A stretch of 64,000 bases of DNA from Hymenobacter terricola (GCF_017921975.2 NZ_JAGEMO020000001.1:620001-684000), one strand, 5' to 3'; positions 27,972-37,272 are shown, numbered from the stretch's first letter. Translations and numbers: made by a program. The notes: generated by a model from the letters alone, not told the origin.

Positions 27972-28451
27972 TTAAACCTGCTGAATGAGCACGGTGGCAT
28001 ACGCCGCCACGCCTTCCTGCCGGCCCACAAAACCCAGCTTTTCGGTGGTGGTTGCTTTGATGGAAATATCGTCTTCATCAATGCCCATCACGGCGGCCAG
28101 CACGCGCTGCATTTCGGCAATGTGCGGGTTCACTTTGGGCTGCTCCAGGCAGACGGTGGAGTCGATATTGCCCACCTCAAAGCCCTTGGAACGCAGCAGG
28201 CGCATCACCTCCGAAAGCAGGCGCTTCGAGTCGATGCCCTTGTATTGCGGGTCGGTGTCGGGGAAATGAAAGCCGATATCGCGCAGGTTGGCCGCGCCCA
28301 GCAGCGCATCGCAGATGACGTGAATGAGCACGTCGGCATCGGAGTGGCCGAGCGCGCCGTGGGTGTGCGGCACCAGGATGCCGCCGAGCCAGAACGGCAG
28401 GCCTTCTTTCAGTTGGTGGACGTCGTAGCCGAAGCCGGTGCGGATTTTCAT
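27972..28451 (-). CDS. ispF: 2-C-methyl-D-erythritol 2,4-cyclodiphosphate synthase
   Basis: 159 residues, the usual length. Catalyses cyclisation of CDP-methylerythritol 2-phosphate in the non-mevalonate isoprenoid pathway, as a homotrimer with zinc at subunit interfaces. Metal ligands sit in GFGYDVH and GHSDADVLIH. The DIGFHFPDTD and KATTTEKLGFVGR segments are characteristic. The ATG at 28451 is chosen over the frame's first start because it begins exactly at the conserved MKIRTGFGYDVH. A perfect TACTTTTG promoter element lies 36 nt upstream. Confidence 0.95.
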   Translation of the reverse strand: MKIRTGFGYDVHQLKEGLPFWLGGILVPHTHGALGHSDADVLIHVICDALLGAANLRDIGFHFPDTDPQYKGIDSKRLLSEVMRLLRSKGFEVGNIDSTVCLEQPKVNPHIAEMQRVLAAVMGIDEDDISIKATTTEKLGFVGRQEGVAAYATVLIQQV

Positions 28452-28487
28452 GAGGGTCGAAGTAAAAGCAAGCCTACGCGGCCGGCA

Positions 28488-28495
28488 CAAAAGTA
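28488..28495 (-). promoter_or_regulatory. -7 element TACTTTTG for ispF
   Basis: An exact TAnnTTTG match on the minus strand, 36 nt upstream of the ispF ATG. Confidence 0.55.
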
Positions 28496-28725
28496 CCCGC
28501 CGGCCGGGGCTTCGGCCCCAACACCTTTTTGGCCGGCTTCACAAATTAATAATTTAATTATTGCATACTATTCAACTAAAATTATTAGCTTTGTATTGCC
28601 AGCTAAATTAGTTAGTCATGCAGGTCGCAACTCACTTTTTTTCGGGGATTGATAAAGTAATCGGGGCTGATGTGCGTCAGGCAAAGGCGGAAAGTGCCTG
28701 GAATGGCCAGGAACGCCAAAAAGAA
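28496..28725. other. Intergenic region with AT-rich block and second TAnnTTTG match
   Basis: Between the divergent ispF and tetR genes. Bases about 28540-28620 are strikingly AT-rich for this genome. They contain TAGCTTTG at 28586-28593 (plus strand), flanked by CTAAAATTATTAGC and GCTAAATTAGTTAG, which form a loose inverted repeat. This could be a distal tetR promoter or a binding site. No gene is supported; the frame open upstream of tetR has no homology I recognise. Confidence 0.45.
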
Positions 28726-28759
28726 AACGGAAACTTTGAGCACAATAAAAGTTTCCGTT
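28726..28759. promoter_or_regulatory. Candidate TetR operator: 12-bp-arm palindrome between -33 and -7
   Basis: Perfect arms AACGGAAACTTT (28726-28737) and AAAGTTTCCGTT (28748-28759) are separated by 10 nt. They fill the spacer of the tetR promoter: a TTTG at 28735-28738 is a plausible -33 element, and TATCTTTG begins at 28761. The location is what is expected of an autoregulatory operator; binding is inferred. Confidence 0.6.
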
Positions 28760-28760
28760 G

Positions 28761-28768
28761 TATCTTTG
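28761..28768 (+). promoter_or_regulatory. -7 element TATCTTTG for the efflux operon regulator
   Basis: An exact TAnnTTTG match, 11 nt before the tetR ATG at 28780, with TTTG 22 nt further upstream. Confidence 0.65.
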
Positions 28769-28779
28769 CGGCGTTAGTT

Positions 28780-29394
28780 ATGGAAATTAAAGACCGAATC
28801 CTGAACCACGCGCAGTCGCTTTTCATGCGTAACGGCATCAAAAGCGTGAGCATGGACGACATCGCCGCCGACATGGCCATGTCGAAAAAAACCCTCTACA
28901 AGTGGTTCGAAAACAAGGACCAGATTGTACAGGCGTCGATGACCCGGCACCTCATGGACACGCAGGGCGACTGCACGGTGATGATGCAAGCTGCCACTTC
29001 GGCCATCGACGAGCTGTTTCGAATGCTGGAATGGACGAAGCAGGAATTCAGCAACGTGCACCCCAGCATCTTCTACGACCTCCAGAAATTTCATCCGGGC
29101 ACCTGGGCGCTTTGGCAGGCGCATAAAAACGAATTCATCCTCTCGCAAATCATCCAAAACCTGCGCCGGGGCATTACCGAAGGCCTGTTTCGGGCCGACC
29201 TGGATGTGGAGGTCGTTGCCCGCCTGCGCCTGGCCCAGATTGAGATGCAGTTCGACTACAACATCTATCCCTTCCGGCAGTTCGGCAACGAGCGGGTGTC
29301 GCAGGCTCTGCTGGAGCACTTTATGTTGGGCGTGTCCACCCTCAAAGGCCACCGGCTCATCAACCAGTACCGCCACGTCACCGAAGAAGAATAG
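28780..29394 (+). CDS. TetR/AcrR-family transcriptional regulator
   Basis: 204 residues. The N-terminal helix-turn-helix of TetR repressors is clear at about 1-60 (RILNHAQSLFMRNGIKSVSM, then DDIAADMAMSKKTLYKWFENKD). The C-terminal ligand-binding half is not conserved. It starts the cluster of TolC, membrane-fusion and RND genes on the same strand, the classical place for a local repressor of an efflux pump. The ATG at 28780 is chosen because it opens the HTH and follows a perfect -7 element; the frame upstream to 28618 is probably untranslated leader. Confidence 0.92.
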   Translation: MEIKDRILNHAQSLFMRNGIKSVSMDDIAADMAMSKKTLYKWFENKDQIVQASMTRHLMDTQGDCTVMMQAATSAIDELFRMLEWTKQEFSNVHPSIFYDLQKFHPGTWALWQAHKNEFILSQIIQNLRRGITEGLFRADLDVEVVARLRLAQIEMQFDYNIYPFRQFGNERVSQALLEHFMLGVSTLKGHRLINQYRHVTEEE

Positions 29395-29433
29395 CCCGCT
29401 TTTCCCGCTTACCCGTTTCCTTATTTTGCTGTT

Positions 29434-31119
29434 ATGAAGATGTTGTTACGCCCCAGATTCCTGCTACTGGCCGCCCTGAGTGGCGCGGTGCCCCAGGCGC
29501 TGCTTGCCCAGACCCAGGCCGCGCTGCCGGCCGCCCCGCCCACCACCGGCACCATGCCACTGAGCCTGCAACAGGCTGTAAATTACGCTGTTCAGAACAA
29601 GTCGACGCTGCTGGCCACCCGCTTGGGCGAGGCCACGGCGGCCGCCAAAGTAGGCGAAATCAAGAGCGCTGGCTTGCCGCAGTTCAACGTGTCGGCCACG
29701 ACTTCCGACAACTTCAAGCTGCAAAAAAGCCTGGTCGATTTCTCGGCCCTCGGCGGTGGCTCCTCGGCCACGCCGCTTACGGCGGCCGATATCGCGGCGG
29801 CCCAGTCGGGCCAGACGGTGAACATCAAGCCCATCACGCTGCCCAGCACCCCCCAGCCGCCGTCAGCTTTTGCCTTCGGCCTGCAGTACGCCGGCAACGC
29901 CAGCGCCTCGGTGTCGCAGCTGTTGTTCGATGGCTCGTATCTGATTGGTTTGAAGGCGGCTAAGGTGTACACCGAATTAGCCAGGAAGCAAACCCAGCAA
30001 GCCGAAATCGACGTGGTGGAGCAGGTGAGCAAGGCCTATTACAGCACGCTGGTGGCCCGCTCGCGCCTGAGCCTGCTGTCGCGCAACGTGCAGCGCCTCG
30101 ACACCGTGCTCTACCAAACCAACCAGACATTCAAGGCCGGCTTCGCCGAAAAACTGGATGTGGACCGCCTGCGCGTGCAGCGCAACAACCTGGTGGTGGA
30201 CCAGCAGAAAGCCCAGCGCCTCACCGAGTTGAGCGTGGCCTTGCTCAAGTTTCAGATGGGCCTGCCGCAGCAGCAAGTCATTCAGCTCACCGATTCGCTT
30301 GGAGCAGCGGTGGTGGATGCCGGCGCGCTGCGCCAGCGCCTGGGGGTGGCCAGCTTCAACACGGGTGGCGGCCTGGCCGGCCAGGCACCCGTGCCCACGG
30401 CTCCCATTGCGCCCGGCGTTAACAGCCCCGCCGCTCAAAACCGCCTCGACCAGCAGAATGCCCTTTCCGGCGGCCTGCCCCCGGCCGCGCTGGGCGCGCT
30501 GAACTACAACAACCGCATCGAATTCTCGACCCTGGAAACGCAGCAGGCCCTGGCCGGCCTGGACCTGCGCAACCGGCAGGCCGGCGCGTACCCGCGCCTG
30601 GTGCTGTCGGGCGCCTACGGTTTCACGGGCTCGGCCAAGACGCCGGGCGACTTGTTTTCCTTCCGCGGGCCGGACTCGCGCAATGCCAGCAACTTCCCCA
30701 ACCAGAACTGGTTCGGTTTCGGCAACATTGGGCTGACCTTGACGGTGCCGGTGTTCGACGGTTTCCGCCGCAAGTACCTGGTGCAGCAGAGCCGCTTGCA
30801 GCAGCAAACCATTGAGCGTGGTTTCGAAACCTTACGCCAGAGCATTGACTTACAAGATGCTCAAAGCCGGACCACGCTGGTGAATGCCCTGGATGTACTC
30901 GACAACCAGAAGGCCAACCTGGACCTGGCCACCGACGTGGCCCGCGTAACGCGCATCAAGTTCAACGCCGGGGTAGGCTCCAACCTGGAAGTCATCACGG
31001 CCGAAACCGATTTGCGCTCGGCCCAAACCAACTACTACGGGGCCATTTATGATGTGCTGGTAGCCAAGGTGGACCGCGACAAAGCCACCGGCGAGCTCTA
31101 CAATCAGGTTAAAAAATAA
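29434..31119 (+). CDS. TolC-family outer membrane efflux protein
   Basis: 561 residues with a signal peptide ([20 protein letters not shown]) and the two internal repeats of TolC/OEP proteins. These are long amphipathic helices ([20 protein letters not shown] and [20 protein letters not shown]) and the [20 protein letters not shown] segment typical of the second repeat. It forms the outer membrane duct of a tripartite pump with the two genes downstream. An inserted Pro/Ala/Gly-rich region around 300-350 is longer than in E. coli TolC. A near-consensus -7 (TTATTTTG) lies 40 nt downstream of tetR's stop, so transcription may start separately. Confidence 0.92.
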   Translation: MKMLLRPRFLLLAALSGAVPQALLAQTQAALPAAPPTTGTMPLSLQQAVNYAVQNKSTLLATRLGEATAAAKVGEIKSAGLPQFNVSATTSDNFKLQKSLVDFSALGGGSSATPLTAADIAAAQSGQTVNIKPITLPSTPQPPSAFAFGLQYAGNASASVSQLLFDGSYLIGLKAAKVYTELARKQTQQAEIDVVEQVSKAYYSTLVARSRLSLLSRNVQRLDTVLYQTNQTFKAGFAEKLDVDRLRVQRNNLVVDQQKAQRLTELSVALLKFQMGLPQQQVIQLTDSLGAAVVDAGALRQRLGVASFNTGGGLAGQAPVPTAPIAPGVNSPAAQNRLDQQNALSGGLPPAALGALNYNNRIEFSTLETQQALAGLDLRNRQAGAYPRLVLSGAYGFTGSAKTPGDLFSFRGPDSRNASNFPNQNWFGFGNIGLTLTVPVFDGFRRKYLVQQSRLQQQTIERGFETLRQSIDLQDAQSRTTLVNALDVLDNQKANLDLATDVARVTRIKFNAGVGSNLEVITAETDLRSAQTNYYGAIYDVLVAKVDRDKATGELYNQVKK

Positions 31120-31172
31120 TGCGTGGCGGTCGCGCCATTATCCGTCAATTTCTTCGAAAATACCCGCTTACC

Positions 31173-32312
31173 ATGCGCTTTTATAACATTCAACCTGCCG
31201 CCCTCATTCTTGCCGGCACCCTGTTGCTCGCTTCCTGCGGCGGCTCTTCTTCCAAAGACCCTAAAGCGGAGCTGGCTAAGCTCAAAGGCGAGCAGGCCGC
31301 CACGCAGGCCAAAATTGCCGAGCTGGAAGCCAAAAACGGCGGCCCCGTTACCGTCGCACCCACGCCCGTGTCGGTGATGAATGCCAAGCCCGAGAGCTTC
31401 AAGAGCTACCTCGAAGTGCAGGGCCGCGTCGATTTCGACCAGAACGCCACCGTGGGCTCCCGCGCCGCCGGCTCGCTCACCAGCATCCGCGTGCAGCGCG
31501 GCGACCACGTGAGCAAGGGCCAGGTGCTGGCCACCGTGGATGCCAGCATCCTCGATGCCAGCGCCGCCGAGCTGCGCACCCGCATGGACCTCGCTAAGAC
31601 GGTGTACGAGAAGCAGAAGAGCCTCTGGGACCAGCAGATTGGCACCGAAATCCAGTTCCTGCAGGCCAGGAACAACTACCAGGCCCTGCAGCGCAACCTG
31701 GCCACCCTCAACCAGCAGCGCGCCACGTACAGCGTGGTGGCCCCGTTCTCCGGCACGGTGGATGAGGTGCTGCCCAAGCTGGGCGAAATCACGGCGCCCG
31801 GTGCGCCGGTGGTGCGCCTCACCAGCGGCACGGGCGGCAAAATCCTGGCCGATGTGAGCGAAGCCTACGGCAACAGCATCAAGGCCGGCGACAACGCCGT
31901 GGTGACCATTCCGGACCTGGGCAGCCAGGAGCTGCCCGCCACCGTGCGTGTGGTGAGCCGCAGCATCAACGCCACCAGCCGCACGTTCACCGTGGAGCTG
32001 CGCCTGAAGAGCGCCAAAGCCGCCGACCTGCGCCCCAACATGGTGGCCACGGTGCGCATCCAGAACTATGCCCAGACGAATGCCACCGTTATTCCGGTCG
32101 ACCTGGTGCAGCACGACGAGGAAAACAGCTACGTGTACGTGGTGGCCCAGGAGGCCGGCAAGGCCGTGGCCAAGAAGCGCATCATCAAGACCGGCAACAC
32201 CTACAATGGCAAAGTAGAAGTGACCAGCGGCCTCACCGCCGCCGACCAGATTATCTCGGGTGGCTACCAGAACCTGAACGAAGGCCAGAAGGTGGCCGTG
32301 CAGGGCGCGTAG
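31173..32312 (+). CDS. RND efflux periplasmic adaptor (membrane fusion) lipoprotein
   Basis: 379 residues. The lipobox LASC (cleavage before Cys at about 21) anchors the protein in the membrane. A coiled-coil lead ([19 protein letters not shown]), a barrel-sandwich hybrid domain ([20 protein letters not shown]), the alpha-hairpin and the second lipoyl half ([19 protein letters not shown]) follow in the family order. It links the inner membrane pump to TolC. The ATG at 31173 gives a proper signal sequence; the longer frame overlapping tolC does not. It sits 53 nt after tolC in the same operon. Confidence 0.93.
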   Translation: MRFYNIQPAALILAGTLLLASCGGSSSKDPKAELAKLKGEQAATQAKIAELEAKNGGPVTVAPTPVSVMNAKPESFKSYLEVQGRVDFDQNATVGSRAAGSLTSIRVQRGDHVSKGQVLATVDASILDASAAELRTRMDLAKTVYEKQKSLWDQQIGTEIQFLQARNNYQALQRNLATLNQQRATYSVVAPFSGTVDEVLPKLGEITAPGAPVVRLTSGTGGKILADVSEAYGNSIKAGDNAVVTIPDLGSQELPATVRVVSRSINATSRTFTVELRLKSAKAADLRPNMVATVRIQNYAQTNATVIPVDLVQHDEENSYVYVVAQEAGKAVAKKRIIKTGNTYNGKVEVTSGLTAADQIISGGYQNLNEGQKVAVQGA

Positions 32313-32349
32313 TCACGCAACTATTTCTCAAGCTTTTAGAGAAGAAACC

Positions 32350-35300
32350 ATGCAGGACATCGAAAAAGAATTTGGGCCGACCAGTTGGTCCATTAATAAC
32401 AAGACCAGCATTTACATCATCACGGTGATTCTGTGCGTGGCGGGCATTTTTGCCTACATCAAGCTCGGCAAGGAGAAGTTTCCGGATATCGTGATTCCGC
32501 GCATCATCGTGGCCACGGTGTACCCCGGCACGTCGCCGACGGACATCGAAAACCTGGTGACCCGCCACCTCGAAAAGGAAATCAAGGGCATCAACGGGGT
32601 GAAGCACATCAACTCCACCTCGAACCAGGACTATTGCATCGTCGACGTGGAGTTCAACTCCAACGTGAAGGTGCCCGAGGCCAAGCAACTCATCAAGGAC
32701 GCCGTGGACAAGGCCCGCACCGAGCTGCCCAACGACCTGCCCGCCGACCCCACCGTGAAGGAAATCAACATCTCGGAGCAGCCGATTATGTTTGTGAACC
32801 TGAGCGGCAACCTGCCCGCCGCCCAGCTCAAAAAGTTCGCCGACGACTTCCAGGACAAGATTGAGGCCCTGCCCGAAATCACCCGCGTCGACATCGTGGG
32901 CGCCCTCGACCAGCAGGTGAACGTGGACGTGGACCTGAATAAGCTGCGCGCCTCGCGCCTGAGCTTCACCGATATTTCTCGCGCCATCAGCGGCGAGAAC
33001 GTGACCGTGTCGGGCGGCAGCATCGACGTGGGCGGGCAGAAGCGCGCCGTGCGCGTGGCCGGCCAGTACGTGCGGGCCAGCGACATTGCCGACATCCAGG
33101 TGAAGAACCTGAACGGTTCGCCGGTGCGCCTCGGCGACATTGCCACGGTCACCGACGGCTTTAAGGACCGCGAAAGCTACGCCCGCCTCGACGGCAAGCC
33201 CGCCATCACGCTGAACGTGGTGAAGCGCGCCGGCGAAAACCTGATTGACGCCTCTGATAAAATCAAGGGCCTCATCAAGGATTCCCGGGCCAACCTGCCC
33301 AAGGAGCTGAACATCACCGTGACCGGCGACACCTCGAACGACACCCGCGTGACGCTGCACGACCTCATCAACACCATCATCATCGGCTTCCTGCTGGTGA
33401 CGCTGATTCTGATGTTCTTCATGGGCACCACCAACGCGCTGTTCGTGGGCCTGTCCGTGCCGATTTCGATGTTTCTGGCCTTCCTGGTCATCCCCCTGTT
33501 CGGCTTCACGCTGAACATGATTGTGCTGTTCGCCTTCCTGCTGGCCCTCGGCATCGTGGTCGATGACGCCATCGTGGTCATCGAAAACACCCACCGCCTG
33601 CTGCACGAGCACCCCAACCTGAGCACCCCGAAAGCCGCCAAATTCGCTGCCGGCGAGGTGTTTATTCCGGTGCTGGCCGGCACGCTCACCACGGTGGCCC
33701 CGTTCGTGCCGCTCATGTTCTGGCCCGGCATCGTGGGCTCGTTCATGTACTACCTGCCGGTCACGCTCATCATCACGCTCATGGCCTCGCTCATCGTGGC
33801 CTTCATCATGAACCCGGTGTTTGCCGTGACGTTCATGGAGCGCGAGGAGCATTTCGAGGAAGACATGCACAGCAAGCCCAAGCTCACGCGCAATTTCCTG
33901 ATTGCGATGGGCGTGCTGCTGGTCATTGCCATCATTGGCTACGTGGCACATTCCACCTTCGTGGGCAACCTGGCCATCACGCTCATCCTGTTCTGCTTCC
34001 TCGATAAGTTCGTGTTCGTGAAGATGATTGGCTGGTTCCAGACCCGCGCCCTGCCGCGCTTCCAGAACGGCTACGCCAGCCTCGTGCGCTGGGCCATCGG
34101 CCACCCGGCCCTGGTGATGGTGGGCGTGCTGGTGCTCTTCATCGGCTCGTTTGTGGCCGTGGGCGCACGCAAGCCGCACGTCGACTTCTTCCCCAAAGGC
34201 GACCCCAAGTTCATCTACACCTACCTGAACATGCCTGTGGGCACCAAGGTAGAAGTGACCGACTCGATTACCCACGTCCTCGAAAACCGCGTCTACGGCG
34301 TGATTGGCCGCAATAACCCCGACGTGGAATCGGTGATTACCAACGTGGCCATCGGCGCCGGCGACCCCAGTGAGGCGTCGGCGGCCGGCGTGTCGCAGTC
34401 GCACATGGGCAAGGTAGCCGTGGCCTTCAAGGAGCTGAGCGAGCGCAAAGGCCCCAAAACCAGTGTCTACATGGATAAAATCCGGGAAGTGGTAAAAGGC
34501 ATTCCGGGAGCCGAAATCTCGGTCGACCAGGAATCCAGCGGCCCGCCCCAGGCCAAGCCCATTGCCATCGAAGTGGCCGGCGACGACTACCCTGCGCTGG
34601 CCGCCCTCTCCAAGAAAGTGACCCGCTACGTCGATTCGCTGCACATTGGCGGCGTCGAGGCCCTGCGCTCCAACCTCCAGGACCGCAACCCCGAAATCGC
34701 CGTCAACATCAACCGCACCCGCGCCAACCGCGAAGGCATCAGCACGGGCCAGATTGGCCTGGAAGTACGCACGGCCATCTACGGCACCGAGGCCAGCAAA
34801 TTCAAGACTTCCGACGACGAGTACCCCATCCAGGTGCGCTACGCCGAGCCCTACCGCTCCGACGTGGACGCCGTGGTGAACGCCCCGCTCACCTTCCGCG
34901 ATGCCACCGGGGCCATCCGCCAGGTGCCCATTTCCTCGGTCGCCGACGTGAGCTACGGCTCCACCTACGGCGGCATCAAGCGCAAAGACACCAAGCGCGT
35001 CATCACCATCTCGTCCAACGTGCTCAACGGCTACTCCGGCCCCGACGTGGCCAACGCCGTGCAAACGGCTCTCAAAGCCTTCCCCACGCCCCCCGGCTAC
35101 ACCATCGACATGGGCGGTGCCCAGGAAAGCCAGCAGGAAACCACCAACTTCCTGCCCCTGGCTGGCATCGGGGCCCTGGGCCTCATCTTCCTGATTCTCG
35201 TCACGCAGTTCAACTCGTTCAGCAAGCCGCTCATCATCCTCTCCGAGGTGCTGTTTTCTATTGCCGGCGTGTTCTGGGGCCTGGCCATTACAGGCCAGAA

Positions 35301-35787
35301 CGTCAGCATCGTGATGACGGGCGTGGGCATCATCGCCCTGGCCGGCATCGTGGTGAAAAACGGCATCCTGCTGGTCGAATTCATGGACATGCTGCGCTCG
35401 CAGGGCATGCCGCTGCGCGAGGCCATCGTGCTGGCCGGCCGCACCCGCCTCAACCCGGTTATCCTCACGGCCACGGCCGCCACGCTGGGCCTTATCCCGC
35501 TGGCCATCGGCCTGAACATCGACTTCTACGAGCTGTTCAACTCCGGCAACCCGCATTTCTTCATCGGCGGCGAGTCGGTCACGTTCTGGGGCCCGCTGGC
35601 CTGGACCATCATCTTCGGTCTGGTGTTTGCCACGGGCATCACCCTGCTGGTCGTACCGGTGATGTATTTGTTGAGCGAGTCGCTGAAAGCAAAAATTTCG
35701 AACAAAAACCCCAACCAGCTTGCAACCATTCACGACGAGGTTGACTCTGAGGAAATACAGGCGGCTACGCCGCCTGTACTAGTCTAG
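32350..35787 (+). CDS. RND-family multidrug efflux permease (AcrB/HAE1 type)
   Basis: 1145 residues. A proton-driven inner membrane exporter. N-terminal helix (IYIITVILCVAGIFAYIKLG), porter domains, then TM bundles with the hallmark LALGIVVDDAIVVIENTHR and GIIALAGIVVKNGILLVEF segments; the Asp-Asp pair in VVDDAIVV is the TM4 proton relay. About 100 residues longer than E. coli AcrB, mainly from an extra hydrophobic segment at about 515-570 between TM6 and the second half. Substrate unknown. A perfect 10-bp stem hairpin is embedded in its last codons. Confidence 0.95.
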   Translation: MQDIEKEFGPTSWSINNKTSIYIITVILCVAGIFAYIKLGKEKFPDIVIPRIIVATVYPGTSPTDIENLVTRHLEKEIKGINGVKHINSTSNQDYCIVDVEFNSNVKVPEAKQLIKDAVDKARTELPNDLPADPTVKEINISEQPIMFVNLSGNLPAAQLKKFADDFQDKIEALPEITRVDIVGALDQQVNVDVDLNKLRASRLSFTDISRAISGENVTVSGGSIDVGGQKRAVRVAGQYVRASDIADIQVKNLNGSPVRLGDIATVTDGFKDRESYARLDGKPAITLNVVKRAGENLIDASDKIKGLIKDSRANLPKELNITVTGDTSNDTRVTLHDLINTIIIGFLLVTLILMFFMGTTNALFVGLSVPISMFLAFLVIPLFGFTLNMIVLFAFLLALGIVVDDAIVVIENTHRLLHEHPNLSTPKAAKFAAGEVFIPVLAGTLTTVAPFVPLMFWPGIVGSFMYYLPVTLIITLMASLIVAFIMNPVFAVTFMEREEHFEEDMHSKPKLTRNFLIAMGVLLVIAIIGYVAHSTFVGNLAITLILFCFLDKFVFVKMIGWFQTRALPRFQNGYASLVRWAIGHPALVMVGVLVLFIGSFVAVGARKPHVDFFPKGDPKFIYTYLNMPVGTKVEVTDSITHVLENRVYGVIGRNNPDVESVITNVAIGAGDPSEASAAGVSQSHMGKVAVAFKELSERKGPKTSVYMDKIREVVKGIPGAEISVDQESSGPPQAKPIAIEVAGDDYPALAALSKKVTRYVDSLHIGGVEALRSNLQDRNPEIAVNINRTRANREGISTGQIGLEVRTAIYGTEASKFKTSDDEYPIQVRYAEPYRSDVDAVVNAPLTFRDATGAIRQVPISSVADVSYGSTYGGIKRKDTKRVITISSNVLNGYSGPDVANAVQTALKAFPTPPGYTIDMGGAQESQQETTNFLPLAGIGALGLIFLILVTQFNSFSKPLIILSEVLFSIAGVFWGLAITGQNVSIVMTGVGIIALAGIVVKNGILLVEFMDMLRSQGMPLREAIVLAGRTRLNPVILTATAATLGLIPLAIGLNIDFYELFNSGNPHFFIGGESVTFWGPLAWTIIFGLVFATGITLLVVPVMYLLSESLKAKISNKNPNQLATIHDEVDSEEIQAATPPVLV
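35756..35778 (+). terminator. Hairpin in the last codons of the RND gene
   Basis: A perfect 10-bp stem (TACAGGCGGC/GCCGCCTGTA) with a 3-nt loop, ending 9 nt before the end of the stop codon. No T-run follows, so terminator function is uncertain; it may instead protect the 3' end. Confidence 0.4.
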
Positions 35788-35803
35788 CGTTTTATGCGTT
35801 GTC

Positions 35804-35852
35804 GGTGCTCGCCGGCCGGTTATTGTTGCAGCAGCAACCACCGGCGAGCACC
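35804..35852. repeat. Inverted repeat between the RND and ACP-like genes
   Basis: Arms GGTGCTCGCCGG (35804-35815) and CCGGCGAGCACC (35841-35852) enclose a second stem GGTTATTGTTGC/GCAGCAACC, making one two-part hairpin. Confidence 0.65.
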
Positions 35853-35903
35853 TTCGCAACCTCTGCAACGTTAGCCCTGCCTCACCATTTTTTTGCAATT
35901 ATC

Positions 35904-36170
35904 ATGTACGTATCCACCATTACCCCAGCCCATACCCCTACTATCGAGCAGCAGGTTTTTCGCATTATCAGCAAGCGCAAAGCCATTCGGGCCAGCCGCG
36001 TTCGCAAAACCGCCAGCCTTTCCCGCGACCTTCGCTTCGACACCGTCGACGTCGTCGACATCATTCTGGAACTGGAGCGCAACTTCAGCATCACCATCCC
36101 CGACGAGGTGCCGCTCTACACCGTGGGCGACTTCGTGCGCTTCGTGCGCGCCCACGCCGCTGCGGCGTAA
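35904..36170 (+). CDS. Acyl-carrier-protein-like small protein lacking the attachment serine
   Basis: 88 residues. The fold signature of acyl carrier proteins is recognisable: an N-terminal helix (TIEQQVFRIISKRK), then DLRFDTVDVVDIILELE and RNFSITIPDEVPLYTVGDFV, as in the helix II / helix III region of AcpP. At the position of the phosphopantetheine serine (DSL motif) the sequence reads D-T-V-D, so threonine replaces serine. Holo-ACP formation is therefore doubtful. The ATG at 35904 begins the domain. It follows the RND gene by 116 nt with an inverted repeat between, and ends before a strong bidirectional terminator. Its role is unknown. Confidence 0.7.
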   Translation: MYVSTITPAHTPTIEQQVFRIISKRKAIRASRVRKTASLSRDLRFDTVDVVDIILELERNFSITIPDEVPLYTVGDFVRFVRAHAAAA

Positions 36171-36212
36171 GGGAGGCGCGCCCAGCCGGCGCGGATAGCT
36201 GGAATGTTAAGC

Positions 36213-36254
36213 CACAAAAAAGCCCCGCAACCATGGTTGCGGGGCTTTTTTGTG
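36213..36254. terminator. Bidirectional terminator (perfect palindrome)
   Basis: Uninterrupted 21-bp arms (CACAAAAAAGCCCCGCAACC then A, and the complement) form a perfect palindrome with A/T runs at both ends, between convergent genes. Confidence 0.92.
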
Positions 36255-36270
36255 CGCAAAGCGGAAAGAA

Positions 36271-36903
36271 TCAGCGGATATTGCCTCCCGTATCCACGGC
36301 GCCGGTATTGGGTTCGCGGCTGCTGTCGGTGGCCGTGCCTGCGTGCTTGGCCGATTCACCGGCTGGGTGCATATCAGGAGCGGCGGGGTCATTGGAATGC
36401 GAAGGATAAGCGGCCGGGGCGGGCGCGGTTGGGGCAGATGCCGTGCTGGCGGCGGGGGCAGTGGCAATCACGGCGGGCCGGGTCAGCTCCCACTCATGGA
36501 ACTTGTCCATTTCGCCTTTTAGCGTAGTTGAGAACCACGCCACGAGGGCCACATCGTCGAGCAGGCCCAACACCGGAATAAAGTCCGGAATCAAGTCAAT
36601 CGGGCTCAAAAAGTAAACAAGCACCGCCACGGCTGCCGCCACAGTGGTGCCGGGTACGCCCGTGTATTCGCCCGACATCGAAGCCTTGATGAGGCGGAAC
36701 ATCGTTTGGAGGGTTTCCCAGGCTTCGTGCGCCAGCGTACCGACGTCGTTTTTCTCGGTCGCTTTTTCGTAGGCGTCCGTCAGCAGCTTCTTCATGCGGG
36801 TGGGCTGGCGGATGTAGCCTTCGGCCGTATTGAGAAACTTCTTGAAAAGGGCCGAGCCGGCAACATCGGTGCCGGTAGGAGGAGGTTGGTTATTGTTAGC
36901 CAC
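36271..36903 (-). CDS. YkvA-family (DUF1232) membrane protein
   Basis: 210 residues. The DUF1232/YkvA core is unmistakable: a hydrophobic helix (TTVAAAVAVLVYFLSPIDLI) running into PDFIPVLGLLDDVALVAW, with the conserved SPIDLIPD motif. A helical N-terminal region and a long Ala/Pro/Thr-rich C-terminal tail, probably disordered, flank it. The family is widespread and of unknown biochemical function. Apparently monocistronic, convergent with the ACP-like gene. Confidence 0.85.
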   Translation of the reverse strand: MANNNQPPPTGTDVAGSALFKKFLNTAEGYIRQPTRMKKLLTDAYEKATEKNDVGTLAHEAWETLQTMFRLIKASMSGEYTGVPGTTVAAAVAVLVYFLSPIDLIPDFIPVLGLLDDVALVAWFSTTLKGEMDKFHEWELTRPAVIATAPAASTASAPTAPAPAAYPSHSNDPAAPDMHPAGESAKHAGTATDSSREPNTGAVDTGGNIR

Positions 36904-37060
36904 GGAGTGCGGAGTTAAAGGGGGACAAAAGGAGGGAAAGACAAACGGCCTTATCTAAGCCTGAATACTAGAATCACCGGCCGAAGGTTGTAAAAAACGC
37001 AGCATTTAACCTCATCAACTGGCAGAATGAAGGGCTTGTTTTACGTGCCGCAGCTAATAA

Positions 37061-37137
37061 GTTGTTAGTCACGAGTTGTTCGTTGTTGGTACGTAGGCAG
37101 CATCTTGGCTGACAACCAACAACGAGCAATTAATAAC
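37061..37137. repeat. Imperfect inverted repeat
   Basis: The left arm ends GTTGTTCGTTGTTGGT and the right arm begins AACCAACAACGAGCAA. Overall pairing extends to about 24 bp with several mismatches. The arms resemble degenerate tandem words, as does the thrA-thrB repeat. Confidence 0.55.
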
Positions 37138-37191
37138 CCGGTTGCTGTTGAACGACTACTTAATCGCCGCAATCGAATACGCATTACAAAA

Positions 37192-37225
37192 CAAAGGCCT
37201 GCTCCACTAAAGAAACAGGCCTTTG
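37192..37225 (-). terminator. Terminator of the protease/sigma unit
   Basis: A perfect 10-bp stem (CAAAGGCCTG/CAGGCCTTTG) with a 14-nt loop. On the minus strand it is followed by a T-rich tract. Confidence 0.65.
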
Positions 37226-37272
37226 AGAATTACGGGCAGCCGCCAAATCTGCTTCAACGGCCAAAATAGACG

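Larger units (their letters stand above)
36904..37272. other. Intergenic region with two hairpins, no gene
   Basis: 369 nt of comparatively AT-rich sequence between YkvA and the protease gene. It contains an imperfect inverted repeat (37061-37137) and a minus-strand terminator (37192-37225). No ORF with coding character. Confidence 0.6.

Noticed and set aside
28618..28779. N-terminal extension of the TetR gene
   Set aside because: It runs through the promoter and palindrome and precedes the standard HTH start at 28780. It is more likely leader sequence, although a distal promoter at 28586 is possible.
36904..37272. Possible attachment site or small RNA gene in the AT-rich gap
   Set aside because: Nothing supports either: no integrase nearby, no direct repeats with flanking genes and no terminator on the plus strand that would suggest a small RNA.
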